Assembly (NCBI RefSeq): GCF_001429025.1
Contig: NZ_LMHT01000007.1
Span: 88,557-152,556 of the forward strand
Source: Phenylobacterium sp. Root700
Lineage (GTDB): Bacteria > Pseudomonadota > Alphaproteobacteria > Caulobacterales > Caulobacteraceae
Direction of reading: 5' to 3'
Length of the DNA: 64,000 nucleotides
Shown: piece by piece, positions 19,461 to 27,657 of the stretch
Numbering within the stretch: the first letter of the stretch is position 1
How the letters are laid out: each line of letters starts with the position of its first letter
The notes under the pieces: model-generated
The model's database searches: none
Seen by the model: the letters and a program-made list of their open reading frames with translations, nothing else
What the model was told of the DNA's origin: nothing
Program-made: the position numbers and the translations under genes

Positions 19461-21002
19461 ATGAACGGCGCCGACGCCCTGATCGAGACCCTGGTGGCCA
19501 ACGAGGTCACCGCCTGCTTCGCCAATCCGGGCACCAGCGAGATGCAGTTCGTCAGCGCGCTGGATCGCCAGCCCGCCATGCGCCCCGTGCTCTGCCTGTT
19601 CGAGGGCGTGGCGACCGGGGCGGCCGACGGTTATGGCCGGATGGCCGACAAGCCGGCCTGCACCCTGCTGCACCTGGGTCCGGGCTACGGCAACGGCCTG
19701 GCCAATCTGCACAATGCTCGGCGGGCCTTCACCCCGATCGTCAATGTGATCGGCGACCACGCCACCTATCACCGCCAGTACGACGCGCCGCTGAACTCCG
19801 ACATCCCGACCATTGTCGGGCCGAACTCGATCTGGGTGAAGTCGGCCGACACCCCCGACAGCGTCGCATCCATCGCGGCCGAGGCGGTCAGCGCCAGCTA
19901 TGGCCCGCCCGGCGGCCCGGTCAGCCTGATCCTGCCGGCCGACGCCGCCTGGCTGCCGACCTCGAGCAAGCCGGTGATCGCCGACGTCCCGGTCCGCGCC
20001 GCGCCGGCCGGCGACGCCGTGGAGACCGCCGCCAAGGCGATCCGCGCCGCGGCCAAGCCCGTGCTGCTGCTGGGCGGCCAGGCCACCAGCGCCGCTGCCC
20101 TGGTCCAGGCCAGCCGTCTCGCCGCCGCCGGGGTGCGCGTGCTGACCGACACCTTCATCGCCCGCCAGCCGCGCGGGGCCGGCGTCTTCCAGCCCGGCCG
20201 CATGCAGTATTTTGGCGAGGCGGCGCTGGCCGATCTGCAGGGCGTGGACCTGATGGTCTATGTCGGTACCGTCATCCCGGTCGCCTTCTTCGCCTATCCC
20301 GACCGGCCAAGCGTGCTGGTCCCCGAGGGCTGCGCGACCCTGACGCTGTCGACCCGGCAGGAGGACTCGGTCGCGGGCCTCGCCGCTTTGGCCGACGCCC
20401 TAGGCGCGCCGGCCTCAGGTTCGGTGCAACCCTTGAAGGTGGCCGACGCCGCCCCGACCGGACCGCTGACCCCGCAATCGGCCGGGGTCTCCATCGCCCG
20501 CCACCTGCCGGAAGGCGCGATCATCTGTGATGACGCGGTGACCTCGGGCGGCGGCGTCGCCGTGCCCTGCGGTACGGCCCAGCCGCACGACGTCCTGGCC
20601 CTGACCGGCGGCGCGATCGGCATAGGCGGCCCTCTGGCCATTGGCGCGGCCGTGGCCAAGCCTGACAGCAAGGTCGTCTCGCTGAACGGCGACGGCTCGG
20701 CCATGTATACGGTCCAGAGCCTGTGGACGATGGCGCGCGAGAAGCTGGACGTGACGGTGGTGGTGTTCGCCAACCACAGCTACCGCATCCTCAACATCGA
20801 GATGGGCCGCACAGGCTCGGGCAATCCCGGTCCCTCGGCCTCCAAGCTGCTGGACCTGGGCGATCCGAAGATCGACTGGGTCTCGGTGGCCAAGGGCCTC
20901 GGCGTCTCGGCCGTGCGCTGCGAGACCGCCGAAGACTTCGACGCCGCCTTCGCCCGCGCCATGGCCGAGCCCGGCCCGAAGTTCATCGAGGCGGCGATCT
21001 AG
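19461..21002 (+). CDS. ThDP-dependent enzyme, acetolactate synthase large-subunit-like
   Basis: A 513-residue thiamine diphosphate enzyme. The catalytic Glu lies in LCLFEGVATGAADGYGR. The central FAD/DHS-like domain contains PVLLLGGQATSAAA. The ThDP/Mg motif is GDGSAMYTVQSLWTMAREKLDVTVVVFANHSY. It belongs to the stand-alone branch often labelled acetolactate synthase large subunit but also close to benzoylformate decarboxylases, and no small regulatory subunit gene is present. Because it follows the CoA ligase by one base, it probably acts in the same, possibly aromatic, degradation route rather than in valine synthesis; this is inference. Confidence 0.8.
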   Translation: MNGADALIETLVANEVTACFANPGTSEMQFVSALDRQPAMRPVLCLFEGVATGAADGYGRMADKPACTLLHLGPGYGNGLANLHNARRAFTPIVNVIGDHATYHRQYDAPLNSDIPTIVGPNSIWVKSADTPDSVASIAAEAVSASYGPPGGPVSLILPADAAWLPTSSKPVIADVPVRAAPAGDAVETAAKAIRAAAKPVLLLGGQATSAAALVQASRLAAAGVRVLTDTFIARQPRGAGVFQPGRMQYFGEAALADLQGVDLMVYVGTVIPVAFFAYPDRPSVLVPEGCATLTLSTRQEDSVAGLAALADALGAPASGSVQPLKVADAAPTGPLTPQSAGVSIARHLPEGAIICDDAVTSGGGVAVPCGTAQPHDVLALTGGAIGIGGPLAIGAAVAKPDSKVVSLNGDGSAMYTVQSLWTMAREKLDVTVVVFANHSYRILNIEMGRTGSGNPGPSASKLLDLGDPKIDWVSVAKGLGVSAVRCETAEDFDAAFARAMAEPGPKFIEAAI

Positions 21003-21124
21003 GCACGGGCCGCGATCCCTCGCTACGGCGAGGGTTTTCTGCAACATCGGCCGATATTTTTGCACTGCAGCGTTGAATTATTGTGCGTCGCAACATAGAT
21101 TGTTTCCAGCGAAAGGAAGCGATC

Positions 21125-21256
21125 ATGCTGTTTGCCGATTTTGAGAACGTCGAAGGCCAATTGGCCACCTATCGGGTTGTGAACGCCTTCATGGGCAAGG
21201 TTCTGGCTCGACTGCGCGGCTTCACCAGCGGCCACCTGACCTCGTCCCACGCTTAA
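21125..21256 (+). CDS. Small protein of unknown function (43 aa)
   Basis: A 43-residue open frame starting MLFADFENVEGQLATYRVVN and ending LTSSHA. A strong ribosome site (AAAGGAAG) lies 7 bp before the ATG, and the gene is followed 38 bp later by a clear intrinsic terminator. The A+T-richer upstream DNA holds TGCA-type dyads (21061-21070, and TGCGTCGCA at 21084-21092). Together these make it a believable independently transcribed small gene. The sequence has a helical, basic middle (GKVLARLRGF). I do not recognise the family. Confidence 0.6.
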   Translation: MLFADFENVEGQLATYRVVNAFMGKVLARLRGFTSGHLTSSHA

Positions 21257-21294
21257 GGCCGCATTCAGCCTCCAGGGGCTGAAGCCGGAAGAGA

Positions 21295-21324
21295 AAAGCC
21301 CCGCAGGTTCGCCTGCGGGGCTTT
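21295..21324 (+). terminator. Intrinsic terminator after the 43-aa gene
   Basis: A 13-bp perfect stem (AAAGCCCCGCAGG with CCTGCGGGGCTTT) around a TTCG tetraloop, followed by a short T-rich stretch. It fits termination of the plus-strand small gene. Confidence 0.85.
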
Positions 21325-21357
21325 CTGTTTCAGGCGTCGCGTTCAGCGCCCACGAAA

Positions 21358-21384
21358 AAGGCCCGGGGTCGTCCCCCGGGCCTT
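21358..21384 (-). terminator. Intrinsic terminator of the five-repeat protein gene
   Basis: An 11-bp stem (AAGGCCCGGGG with CCCCGGGCCTT) around a 5-nt loop. On the minus strand it is followed by a run of T (CCTTTTTCG), placed 26 bp after the stop of the 21410-22729 gene. Confidence 0.82.
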
Positions 21385-21409
21385 CGTCGTTTTCGCTAGG
21401 TCGTGCCGC

Positions 21410-22729
21410 TTAGGTGTTGCCCGGCAGCTTGCAGTCCTTCGAGAAGGCGCAGCCGGTCGTGGTCAGCGGGCTCAGGTCCGCGCCGTACTCGATGATGTAG
21501 CCCTTCAGGCCATCCGAGCAGGCCACTTCCATGTAGGTCGTGCCCTTGGCGGTCTTGCCGATGATGCGGCTGTTGGAGACCGTGCACTCGTTCTTGCCGA
21601 GCTTCTTCAGGTCGCCAGTGACCAGGCTGTAGCCGGCCTCAGGCTTGGTGAAGGAGCAGCGGTAGCCGGCGATCGGCGCGCGGGCGCAATCATAGACGAT
21701 CGGCTTGTCGTTCGGGCCGCCGAAGATGCCGACGCCGCCGTCCGGACGGTTGGAGCAGGCCATCTCGACGATGTCCTTGCCGGCCGGGCCGGGGAACGGA
21801 GCGTACTTGGAGACTTCGCAGTTGAAGCCGGCGGTCTTGGCCAGACGCGTGTAGAGGCCGTTCTGCTCGGTGACCGCTTCCTTGGAGTCGGTCAGGGTGC
21901 AGCCGCCCATGACGGTCGAGGCCTTGGCGCACTCGTAGGTCTGAGCCAGCTTGCCGGCGTCGACACGGTACATGTAGCCCTTGCCGTCGGTGCAGGCGGC
22001 TTCGAAGAAGGCCGAGCCGGTCTGCGATTGGCCGACGTACTTCTTTTCCTTCACGGTGCAGCCGTTGTTGGCCGAGGCCGCGAGGGTGTCGACCACCGCC
22101 AGACGCGAAGCGGCGTCGCGCAGGGTGCACTTAATGTTGCTGTCGGCGCCGTCGTACAGCATGCAGTCGCTGGCTTCGACGGGCTTGGCGGCGTCCATCG
22201 GGGCGCTGGACTTGATGATGTAGCCCTGGCTGCTGCCCTGGCAGGCGACTTCGATATAGGTCGCCGTGGCGCTCTGACCGACGCCGCGAACCTGCTCGGG
22301 CGTGCACTGGACCTTGGCGGCCGCGAGCAGCGGTTTCAGGTCGGATTTCGGATCGGCGTTGCCCGGCAGCTTGCAGCCCAGCGTCGACGGCTTGCCGTCG
22401 GGTTGCGGGGTGTTGGCCTCGATGCAGGTGAACGACGTCGTCGCGCCGCCGGACGCGGCCGACAGGACGAAGCCGACGCCTTGGTCGCAATCGATTTCGT
22501 AGTAGCTGGTGGCGGTCTTGGCCTTCTTGTCCTCGACCTTGCCCACGAAGCGGGCGTCGGTGACGTTGCAGGCGATGCCGGCCGCCTTCGCAAAGGCGGG
22601 CGCTTCGGCCATCCCCTGGGTACGCGCCTTTTCCGTAATCTCCTCGACCTTCTTGGGCGCGGAGGTGGCCGCCGGCGCCAGGGCCAGCAAGGCCAAGGTG
22701 GCGGCCAGCCCGGTGATGAATGGCCTCAT
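21410..22729 (-). CDS. Secreted protein with five cysteine-rich tandem repeats, unknown function
   Basis: About 439 residues. A signal peptide (MRPFITGLAATLALLALAPA, cleavage near ATSA) is followed by five degenerate repeats spaced about 75-90 residues apart. Each has the core C-x-V....VG, then a T-Y-x-E-V-A-C-like strand, then GYII or similar, and a later cysteine. Clear examples are TYIEVACQGSSQGYII, AFFEAACTDGKGYMY and TYMEVACSDGLKGYII. The even spacing of cysteines suggests a disulfide-linked beta repeat in the periplasm or on the surface. I chose the ATG at 22729, with AGGAG upstream. I cannot name a family; a binding or structural role is a guess. Confidence 0.78.
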   Translation of the reverse strand: MRPFITGLAATLALLALAPAATSAPKKVEEITEKARTQGMAEAPAFAKAAGIACNVTDARFVGKVEDKKAKTATSYYEIDCDQGVGFVLSAASGGATTSFTCIEANTPQPDGKPSTLGCKLPGNADPKSDLKPLLAAAKVQCTPEQVRGVGQSATATYIEVACQGSSQGYIIKSSAPMDAAKPVEASDCMLYDGADSNIKCTLRDAASRLAVVDTLAASANNGCTVKEKKYVGQSQTGSAFFEAACTDGKGYMYRVDAGKLAQTYECAKASTVMGGCTLTDSKEAVTEQNGLYTRLAKTAGFNCEVSKYAPFPGPAGKDIVEMACSNRPDGGVGIFGGPNDKPIVYDCARAPIAGYRCSFTKPEAGYSLVTGDLKKLGKNECTVSNSRIIGKTAKGTTYMEVACSDGLKGYIIEYGADLSPLTTTGCAFSKDCKLPGNT

Positions 22730-22904
22730 GGGTTTAAATCTCCTGGGTGGTTCCCTAAGGGCGGACATAAGCCTCCGACGGCTCTATGGGTCAAGTTCGT
22801 CGTGAACAGCGTCTGAACCAAGGCGCTGGTTGCGTGCATTGAGGGTTTGCGCCCGCCCCCGGCGCGTCGGAAAATGGCGCCCGACGATTACGAGGAGACG
22901 GGTT

Positions 22905-23972
22905 TTGCGCGACGGATTTGAAGAGGCCTACGAACAGGCCCCGCGACCCAAGCTGAGCTATCCCTTTGAACACGGACCTGAAACCGGCCAAGCGATCGAT
23001 ATCGCCCCTGGGGTCAAATGGCTGCGGATGCCGCTGGGCGGCTCGCTGGCCTTCATCAATGTCTGGGCGATCGAGGAAGAGGGCGGCTGGGCGATCGTCG
23101 ACACCGGCATGGGCGGCCCCGACACTCAACAGGCCTGGCGCAAGGCCTTCGCCGAATCACTCGGCAACCGCCCGGTGACGCGGGTCTTCGTGACTCACAT
23201 GCACCCCGACCATATCGGCATGGCCGGTTGGCTGACCCGGAAGTTCCAGTGCCGGCTGTGGATCACCCGCCTGGAATTCCTGATGTGCCGCTCGCTGGCC
23301 GCCGACACGGGCCGCGAGGCGCCGGCCGACGCCTTGAACTTTTACCGCGCCGCCGGCTGGGACGAGGAGGCGCTGGAGAATTACCGCGCCAAGTTCGGCG
23401 GTTTCGGACGCGGCCTGCACGCCTTGCCCGACAGCTTCCGCCGCCTGAACGACGGCGACCAGATCGAGATCGGCGGCCGGACCTGGCAGGTCGTGGTCGG
23501 CTCGGGCCATTCGCCGGAGCATGCCTGCCTGTGGTGCCCGGAACTGAAGCTGTTCATCTCCGGCGATCAGGTGCTGCCGAAGATCTCCTCGAACGTCTCG
23601 GTGTTTCCGACCGAGCCGGACGGCGATCCGCTGACCGAGTGGCTGACCACGCTGGAGGCGATCAAGGGGCGGGTGCCTGACGACGTGCTGGTGCTGCCGG
23701 CTCACAACGCGCCGTTCCACGGCCTGCACGCCCGGATCGACCACTTGATCGGCGGCCACGAGCGGGGCCTGACCCGTCTGCGCGCGCTGTTGGTCGAGCC
23801 CAAGCGGGCCGTTGACGCCTTCCCCGTGCTGTTCCGGCGCAAGATCGACGAGTGGGTTCTGGGCATGGCGACTGGCGAGAGCCTGGCCCATCTCAATTGC
23901 CTGTTGGCGCGCGGCGAGGCGGTGAAAGAGACCGATTCAGCCGGCGTCGTCTGGTACAGGGCGGCGGCCTAG
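22905..23972 (+). CDS. MBL-fold metallo-hydrolase
   Basis: A metallo-beta-lactamase-fold hydrolase of about 355 residues. The metal motif is THMHPDHIG (HxHxDH), followed by GSGHSPEHACL, ISGDQVLP and LPAHNAPFHG, which complete the two-metal site. It resembles the large MBL-fold group containing glyoxalase II-like and LACTB2-like hydrolases; the substrate is unknown. The start is best placed at the TTG at 22905: GAGGAG ends 7 bp before it, while the in-frame ATG at 22830 has no ribosome site and adds a basic non-family tail. It is divergent from the repeat-protein gene. Confidence 0.83.
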   Translation: MRDGFEEAYEQAPRPKLSYPFEHGPETGQAIDIAPGVKWLRMPLGGSLAFINVWAIEEEGGWAIVDTGMGGPDTQQAWRKAFAESLGNRPVTRVFVTHMHPDHIGMAGWLTRKFQCRLWITRLEFLMCRSLAADTGREAPADALNFYRAAGWDEEALENYRAKFGGFGRGLHALPDSFRRLNDGDQIEIGGRTWQVVVGSGHSPEHACLWCPELKLFISGDQVLPKISSNVSVFPTEPDGDPLTEWLTTLEAIKGRVPDDVLVLPAHNAPFHGLHARIDHLIGGHERGLTRLRALLVEPKRAVDAFPVLFRRKIDEWVLGMATGESLAHLNCLLARGEAVKETDSAGVVWYRAAA

Positions 23973-24004
23973 GTATACGCTGTAAGCATTAGGGAGCGCT
24001 TTTA

Positions 24005-24784
24005 ATGTCCGATCATATTCTCATCGAAAAGTCCGGCGGCGTGCTGACGCTGACCATGAACCGCCCGGACAAGAAGAACGCGCTGACCCGCGCCATGTAC
24101 CAGACGCTGGGCGACGCCATTGACCAGGCGGCGTTCGACAAGGACGTCCGCTGCGTGGTGATCCAGGGCAATGGCGACATGTTCACCGCTGGCAACGACC
24201 TGGCCGACTTCGCCGCGGTCAACGCCGGTGAATCCAGCGCCAGCGAGGCGCGGCGCGGCGGCAATCCGCTGCTGGCCGCCCTGGCGCGCGCCAAGACCCC
24301 GCTGATCGCCGCCGTCAATGGCCGGGCGGTGGGCGTGGGCACGACCATGCTGCTGCATTGCGATCTGGTCTATGTGGCCGAGAACGCCCTGCTGACCACA
24401 CCGTTCGTCAACCTGGCCCTGGTGCCGGAGGCCGCCTCCAGCATCACCCTGCCCAGCCGTATCGGCCACACCCGCGCCTTCTCGATGTTCGTGCTGGGCG
24501 AGGCCGTCGACGCCAAGAAGGCCGTGGAATGGGGCATCGCCAACGAGGTGGTTCCGCTCGACCAACTCCGCGCCAAGGCCCGCGCGGCGGCCGAGGCGGT
24601 GGCGGCGCGTCCGCCCGCCGCTGTGACCATCACCAAGGCCCTGATGCGCGACGAAGTCGGCATCGCCACGCGCATGGACGAAGAGGGCGTGCACTTCGCC
24701 GCCCAGCTCAAGTCCCCGGAAGCCAAGGAAGCCTTCGCCGCCTTCGCCGAGAAGCGCGCGCCGGACTTCGGAAAGGTCGCCTAA
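24005..24784 (+). CDS. Enoyl-CoA hydratase/isomerase family protein
   Basis: A 259-residue crotonase-fold protein. It has LTMNRPDKKNALTRAMY, the CoA and oxyanion-hole segment GDMFTAGNDLADF, and AVNGRAVGVGTTMLLHCDLVYVAENALLTTPFVNLALVPEAASS. The Glu in LVPEA is present, whereas the first hydratase Glu is not obvious, so isomerase or hydratase activity cannot be separated by eye. Its GXXXX start lies 32 bp after the MBL gene and its stop is 5 bp before an SDR gene, suggesting a short operon. Confidence 0.86.
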   Translation: MSDHILIEKSGGVLTLTMNRPDKKNALTRAMYQTLGDAIDQAAFDKDVRCVVIQGNGDMFTAGNDLADFAAVNAGESSASEARRGGNPLLAALARAKTPLIAAVNGRAVGVGTTMLLHCDLVYVAENALLTTPFVNLALVPEAASSITLPSRIGHTRAFSMFVLGEAVDAKKAVEWGIANEVVPLDQLRAKARAAAEAVAARPPAAVTITKALMRDEVGIATRMDEEGVHFAAQLKSPEAKEAFAAFAEKRAPDFGKVA

Positions 24785-24789
24785 GCCCT

Positions 24790-25749
24790 ATGATCAAGTC
24801 CCGCTTCGAAGCCTTCACCCCGGCTCGCATCGTCGTGAACAACCACGACCTCGCCGGCTGGAACATCATCGTGACAGGCGGCGCCAGCGGCATCGGGGTG
24901 GAGACAGCCCGAGCCCTGGCCGGAGCCGGAGCCGACGTCATGCTGGCGGTCCGTGACCGCGTGGCGGGCGAGCGCGTCGCCGCCGAGATCAACCAGAGCA
25001 TCGGCGCCGACCGCGTGCTGGCCGGGACCTTGGATCTGGCCAGCTTCGGCTCGGTCGGCTCGTTCGTCGACGCCTGGGGCGACCAGCCGCTGGACGTGCT
25101 GATCAACAATGCGGGCGTCATGGCCACGCCGCTGCTGCACACCGCCGAGGATCTGGAGCTGCAGATCGGCACCAACCATTTCGGCCACTTCGCCCTGACC
25201 ATGGGCCTGACCCGAGCGCTGATGAACGCCTCGGACGAGGACCGCCTGGCGCGCGTCGTTCAGCTTTCCTCGATCGGCCACCGGCGCAGCGGGATCAACT
25301 GGGACGACATCCACTACCGCACGCGGGCCTACGACAAGTGGGAGGCCTATGGTCAGTCGAAGACCGCCAACTCGCTGTTCGCCGTGGGTTACTCCGCGCG
25401 GTTCGAGGAACATGGCGTCACCGCCAACGCCGTCATGCCCGGCGGCATCATGACCCCGCTGCAGCGCTACCTTCCCAAGGAGGAGATGGTCGCTATGGGC
25501 TGGATGAATGAAGAGGGCGATATCCGCGAGGGCTTCAAGACCACTGAACAGGGCGCCTCGACCAGCGTCTGGGCGGCGGTCGGCGACGAGCTGGAAGGGA
25601 TCGGCGGCCTCTATCTGGAAGACTGCCGTGAGGCCGGCCCCTGGACCAAGGAAGACCCGGTCCACGGGGTGATGCCGCACGCCCTCGACCCGGAGAGCGC
25701 CGAGCGTCTGTGGGCGATCTCGGAAGAGACCACAGGGCTGGGTTCATAG
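24790..25749 (+). CDS. Short-chain dehydrogenase/reductase
   Basis: A 319-residue SDR close to the retinol dehydrogenase/protochlorophyllide reductase-like group. The cofactor motif is TGGASGIG, the structural motif is INNAGVMATP, the catalytic Ser is in VQLSSIGHRR, and the catalytic Tyr-Lys pair is in YGQSKTAN. It begins 5 bp after the enoyl-CoA hydratase, so co-expression is likely. Substrate is unknown. It converges on the TfoX-like gene with only 24 bp between stops and no visible terminator. Confidence 0.86.
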   Translation: MIKSRFEAFTPARIVVNNHDLAGWNIIVTGGASGIGVETARALAGAGADVMLAVRDRVAGERVAAEINQSIGADRVLAGTLDLASFGSVGSFVDAWGDQPLDVLINNAGVMATPLLHTAEDLELQIGTNHFGHFALTMGLTRALMNASDEDRLARVVQLSSIGHRRSGINWDDIHYRTRAYDKWEAYGQSKTANSLFAVGYSARFEEHGVTANAVMPGGIMTPLQRYLPKEEMVAMGWMNEEGDIREGFKTTEQGASTSVWAAVGDELEGIGGLYLEDCREAGPWTKEDPVHGVMPHALDPESAERLWAISEETTGLGS

Positions 25750-25773
25750 GCCTGAGGAGCGGGGCTTAGGTCC

Positions 25774-26118
25774 TCAGCGCTTGCGGCTCTTCGGCGCCTT
25801 GGCCCGCAAGGCGGCGTCCAGGGCCCTGGTGCTCCAGACCCGCATCTCGTCCGGGTCTTCGAGCGCGTCGAGCGGGACGCTCCAGTAGCTCATCGCCTTG
25901 TCGCCGCCGAACGGCTTGAAGGGCTCGCAGCCGGCCGCCTCGAAATCGGGGCGGCTGACCTCGTCCGCCTTGAAGTAGAGCCCGTCGTCGGCGATGAGGG
26001 CGAAGAACAGGTCATGCCGCGAGACGCCGACCCCGCCGAACATCCGGCGGTGGGTGATCCCGCCCAGGGGCGAGAGCTGTTCGAGCACATAGTCGAGAAA
26101 GTCGGGAGAGACGGGCAT
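25774..26118 (-). CDS. TfoX N-terminal domain protein
   Basis: A 114-residue protein matching the TfoX_N domain: DFLDYVLEQLSPLGGITHRRMFGGVGVSRHDLFFALIADDGLYFKAD. It lacks the C-terminal TfoX domain, so it is a single-domain form. TfoX regulates competence in some gammaproteobacteria, but single-domain copies are common and uncharacterised. Its ATG shares two bases with the divergent GNAT ATG (CATG at 26116-26119). The C-terminus is basic (RAKAPKSRKR). Confidence 0.83.
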   Translation of the reverse strand: MPVSPDFLDYVLEQLSPLGGITHRRMFGGVGVSRHDLFFALIADDGLYFKADEVSRPDFEAAGCEPFKPFGGDKAMSYWSVPLDALEDPDEMRVWSTRALDAALRAKAPKSRKR

Positions 26119-26623
26119 GGGCCAGGAGAAGAGCGCCGCGGCGGCCGAGGTGCAAGTGCGGACCGCGACGCCCGCCGACGCCCCGCTGATCTACGGCTTC
26201 ATCCGCGCGTTGGCCGAGTACGAAAAGCTGCTCGACGAGGTCGAGGCGAGCGAGGCCGATCTGGCCGGACACCTGTTCTGCGAGACGCCGCGGCTGTTCT
26301 GCGACATCGCCGAGGCGGACGGCGAGCCGGTCGGTTTCGCGATCTGGTTCTACAACTACTCGACCTTCAAAGGCCGTCACGGGATCTATCTGGAGGACCT
26401 GTTCGTGGTCCCGCAGGCGCGTGGGCTGGGGGCGGGCAAGGCCTTGCTGCGGGCGCTGGCGAAGCGCTGCGTGGCCCAGGGCCTGGCGCGCCTTGAGTGG
26501 TCCGTACTGGATTGGAACGCGCCCTCCATCGCCTTCTACGACTCGCTGGGCGCGGACGCGATGAACGAGTGGATTACACGGCGAATGAGCGGCGAGCCCC
26601 TGAAGGCCCTGGCGGCCGGCTAG
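26117..26623 (+). CDS. GNAT-family N-acetyltransferase (spermidine/diamine type)
   Basis: A 168-residue GNAT enzyme. The acetyl-CoA motif is LEDLFVVPQARGLGAGKALLRALA (Q/R-x-x-G-x-G/A type), followed by RLEWSVLDWNAPSIAFYDSLGA. The pattern EDLFV plus LEWSVLDWN resembles spermidine/thialysine acetyltransferases. The ribosome site GGGAGAG lies inside the divergent TfoX-like coding region, 6 bp from the ATG. It ends in a 4-bp overlap with the convergent DUF3147 gene. Confidence 0.86.
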   Translation: MGQEKSAAAAEVQVRTATPADAPLIYGFIRALAEYEKLLDEVEASEADLAGHLFCETPRLFCDIAEADGEPVGFAIWFYNYSTFKGRHGIYLEDLFVVPQARGLGAGKALLRALAKRCVAQGLARLEWSVLDWNAPSIAFYDSLGADAMNEWITRRMSGEPLKALAAG

Positions 26624-26970
26624 AGCTTCAGCCCGAACTTCGGCCCGATCCAGGTCATGGCGAAGTAGAGCCCGATGGTCATGGCGCAGCCCATGGCCAG
26701 CGCCGCCCAGAATGGCGTCCCGCGCCGCAGCAGGGCCGGGATCAGCAGGAACATCGGCAGCGACGGCAGCACGAACCAGAAGGTCGCCTCGGCGTGGGCG
26801 GCCATGCGTTGAGCATCGCCCGTGTCGCGCCACAGCCAGATCATGCCGAGGATCGAAACCAGCGGCAGGGACGCCACCAAGGCTCCGAAACCCGGGTTGC
26901 GCTTGGCGATCTCGGAGACCGCCGCGATGATCGCGCCCGACAGCAACGCCTTGATGATCAGATAGGCCAA
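26620..26970 (-). CDS. DUF3147 family membrane protein
   Basis: A 116-residue, very hydrophobic protein with about four transmembrane helices, fitting DUF3147: MAYLIIKALLSGAIIAAVSEIAKRNPGFGALVASLPLVSILGMIWLW, and FWFVLPSLPMFLLIPALLRRG. No function is known. Its stop overlaps that of the convergent GNAT gene by 4 bp. Because of the overlap, the two transcripts are antisense to each other at their ends. Confidence 0.8.
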   Translation of the reverse strand: MAYLIIKALLSGAIIAAVSEIAKRNPGFGALVASLPLVSILGMIWLWRDTGDAQRMAAHAEATFWFVLPSLPMFLLIPALLRRGTPFWAALAMGCAMTIGLYFAMTWIGPKFGLKL

Positions 26971-27077
26971 CCAGAATCCCCCAGGCTCAATCGCCGCGAA
27001 CTTGCCGCGTGATACGCCGGGTGGCCGAGAGGATAAAGGCCGGTCATGAGGGATAGGCTCACGGCCTGCGCGGCGGG

Positions 27078-27629
27078 CTAGGCCAGGTCCGAGATCGCCA
27101 GGCGCAGGTTGGTGTCCAAGAGTTCGTCGGCCAAGGCGCCGTCAGGGACTGCGCGGGCCAGCATCAGGGCGCCGACCATGCGGGTGACGACGCTGAGCGC
27201 CTGCTCGCGACGATCAGGACCAGGCGGCAGGCGCGCCTCGACCGAGACGATCATCTGTTCGACCCCGGCGGCGAAGACGCTCTTCACGTCGCTCGATTGT
27301 CGGGCGACATCGCCGCCCAGGGCTGCGGCGGGGCAGCTCTTGCCCGGAGCCTCGCGCGCTGCCTGCGAGAGATAATGGGTGAGCATTTCGGGCAGGTCGC
27401 GGGCGCGTTCGCGGTGGCCGGCCATGGTCGCAAAGGCGCTGCCTAACGCCTCGGCGGCCAACGCCTCCTTGGACTTGAAGTGATTGTAGAAACCGCCGTG
27501 GGTGAAGCCCGCCGCCTTGGTCAGGTCCCCGACGCTGACCCCGTCGAAGCCGCGTTCGCGAAAGAGGCTGGAGGCCGCGCCGACGATCCGTTCGCGGTTC
27601 TCGCCAGCCTGCGTCTTGGTGATCTTCAT
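27078..27629 (-). CDS. TetR-family transcriptional regulator
   Basis: A 183-residue repressor-type regulator. The N-terminal helix-turn-helix domain reads NRERIVGAASSLFRERGFDGVSVGDLTKAAGFTHGGFYNHFKSKEAL, typical of TetR. The C-terminal ligand domain includes MLTHYLSQAAREAPGKSCPAAALGGDVARQ, as in the AcrR/NemR-like branch. It lies back-to-back with a tautomerase gene across a 94-bp gap holding a perfect 21-bp palindrome. Autorepression and repression of the tautomerase are therefore likely. Confidence 0.9.
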   Translation of the reverse strand: MKITKTQAGENRERIVGAASSLFRERGFDGVSVGDLTKAAGFTHGGFYNHFKSKEALAAEALGSAFATMAGHRERARDLPEMLTHYLSQAAREAPGKSCPAAALGGDVARQSSDVKSVFAAGVEQMIVSVEARLPPGPDRREQALSVVTRMVGALMLARAVPDGALADELLDTNLRLAISDLA

Positions 27630-27657
27630 GGCTTGCCTCTTGACGATCTGTCGGACT

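Noticed and set aside
22830..22904. An upstream ATG start for the MBL-fold gene at 22830.
   Set aside because: The added 25 residues are basic and unlike the family, and no ribosome site precedes the ATG, whereas GAGGAG precedes the TTG at 22905.
17684..24784. A complete ferulate degradation operon formed by the CoA ligase and the enoyl-CoA hydratase at 24005.
   Set aside because: The two are about 4.5 kb apart with terminators and an oppositely oriented gene between them, and the hydratase looks generic. Only the ligase/ThDP pair is tightly linked.
26012..27012. Overlapping frames on both strands around the GNAT and DUF3147 genes.
   Set aside because: They lie in other frames of genes with clear family matches and contain no motif.
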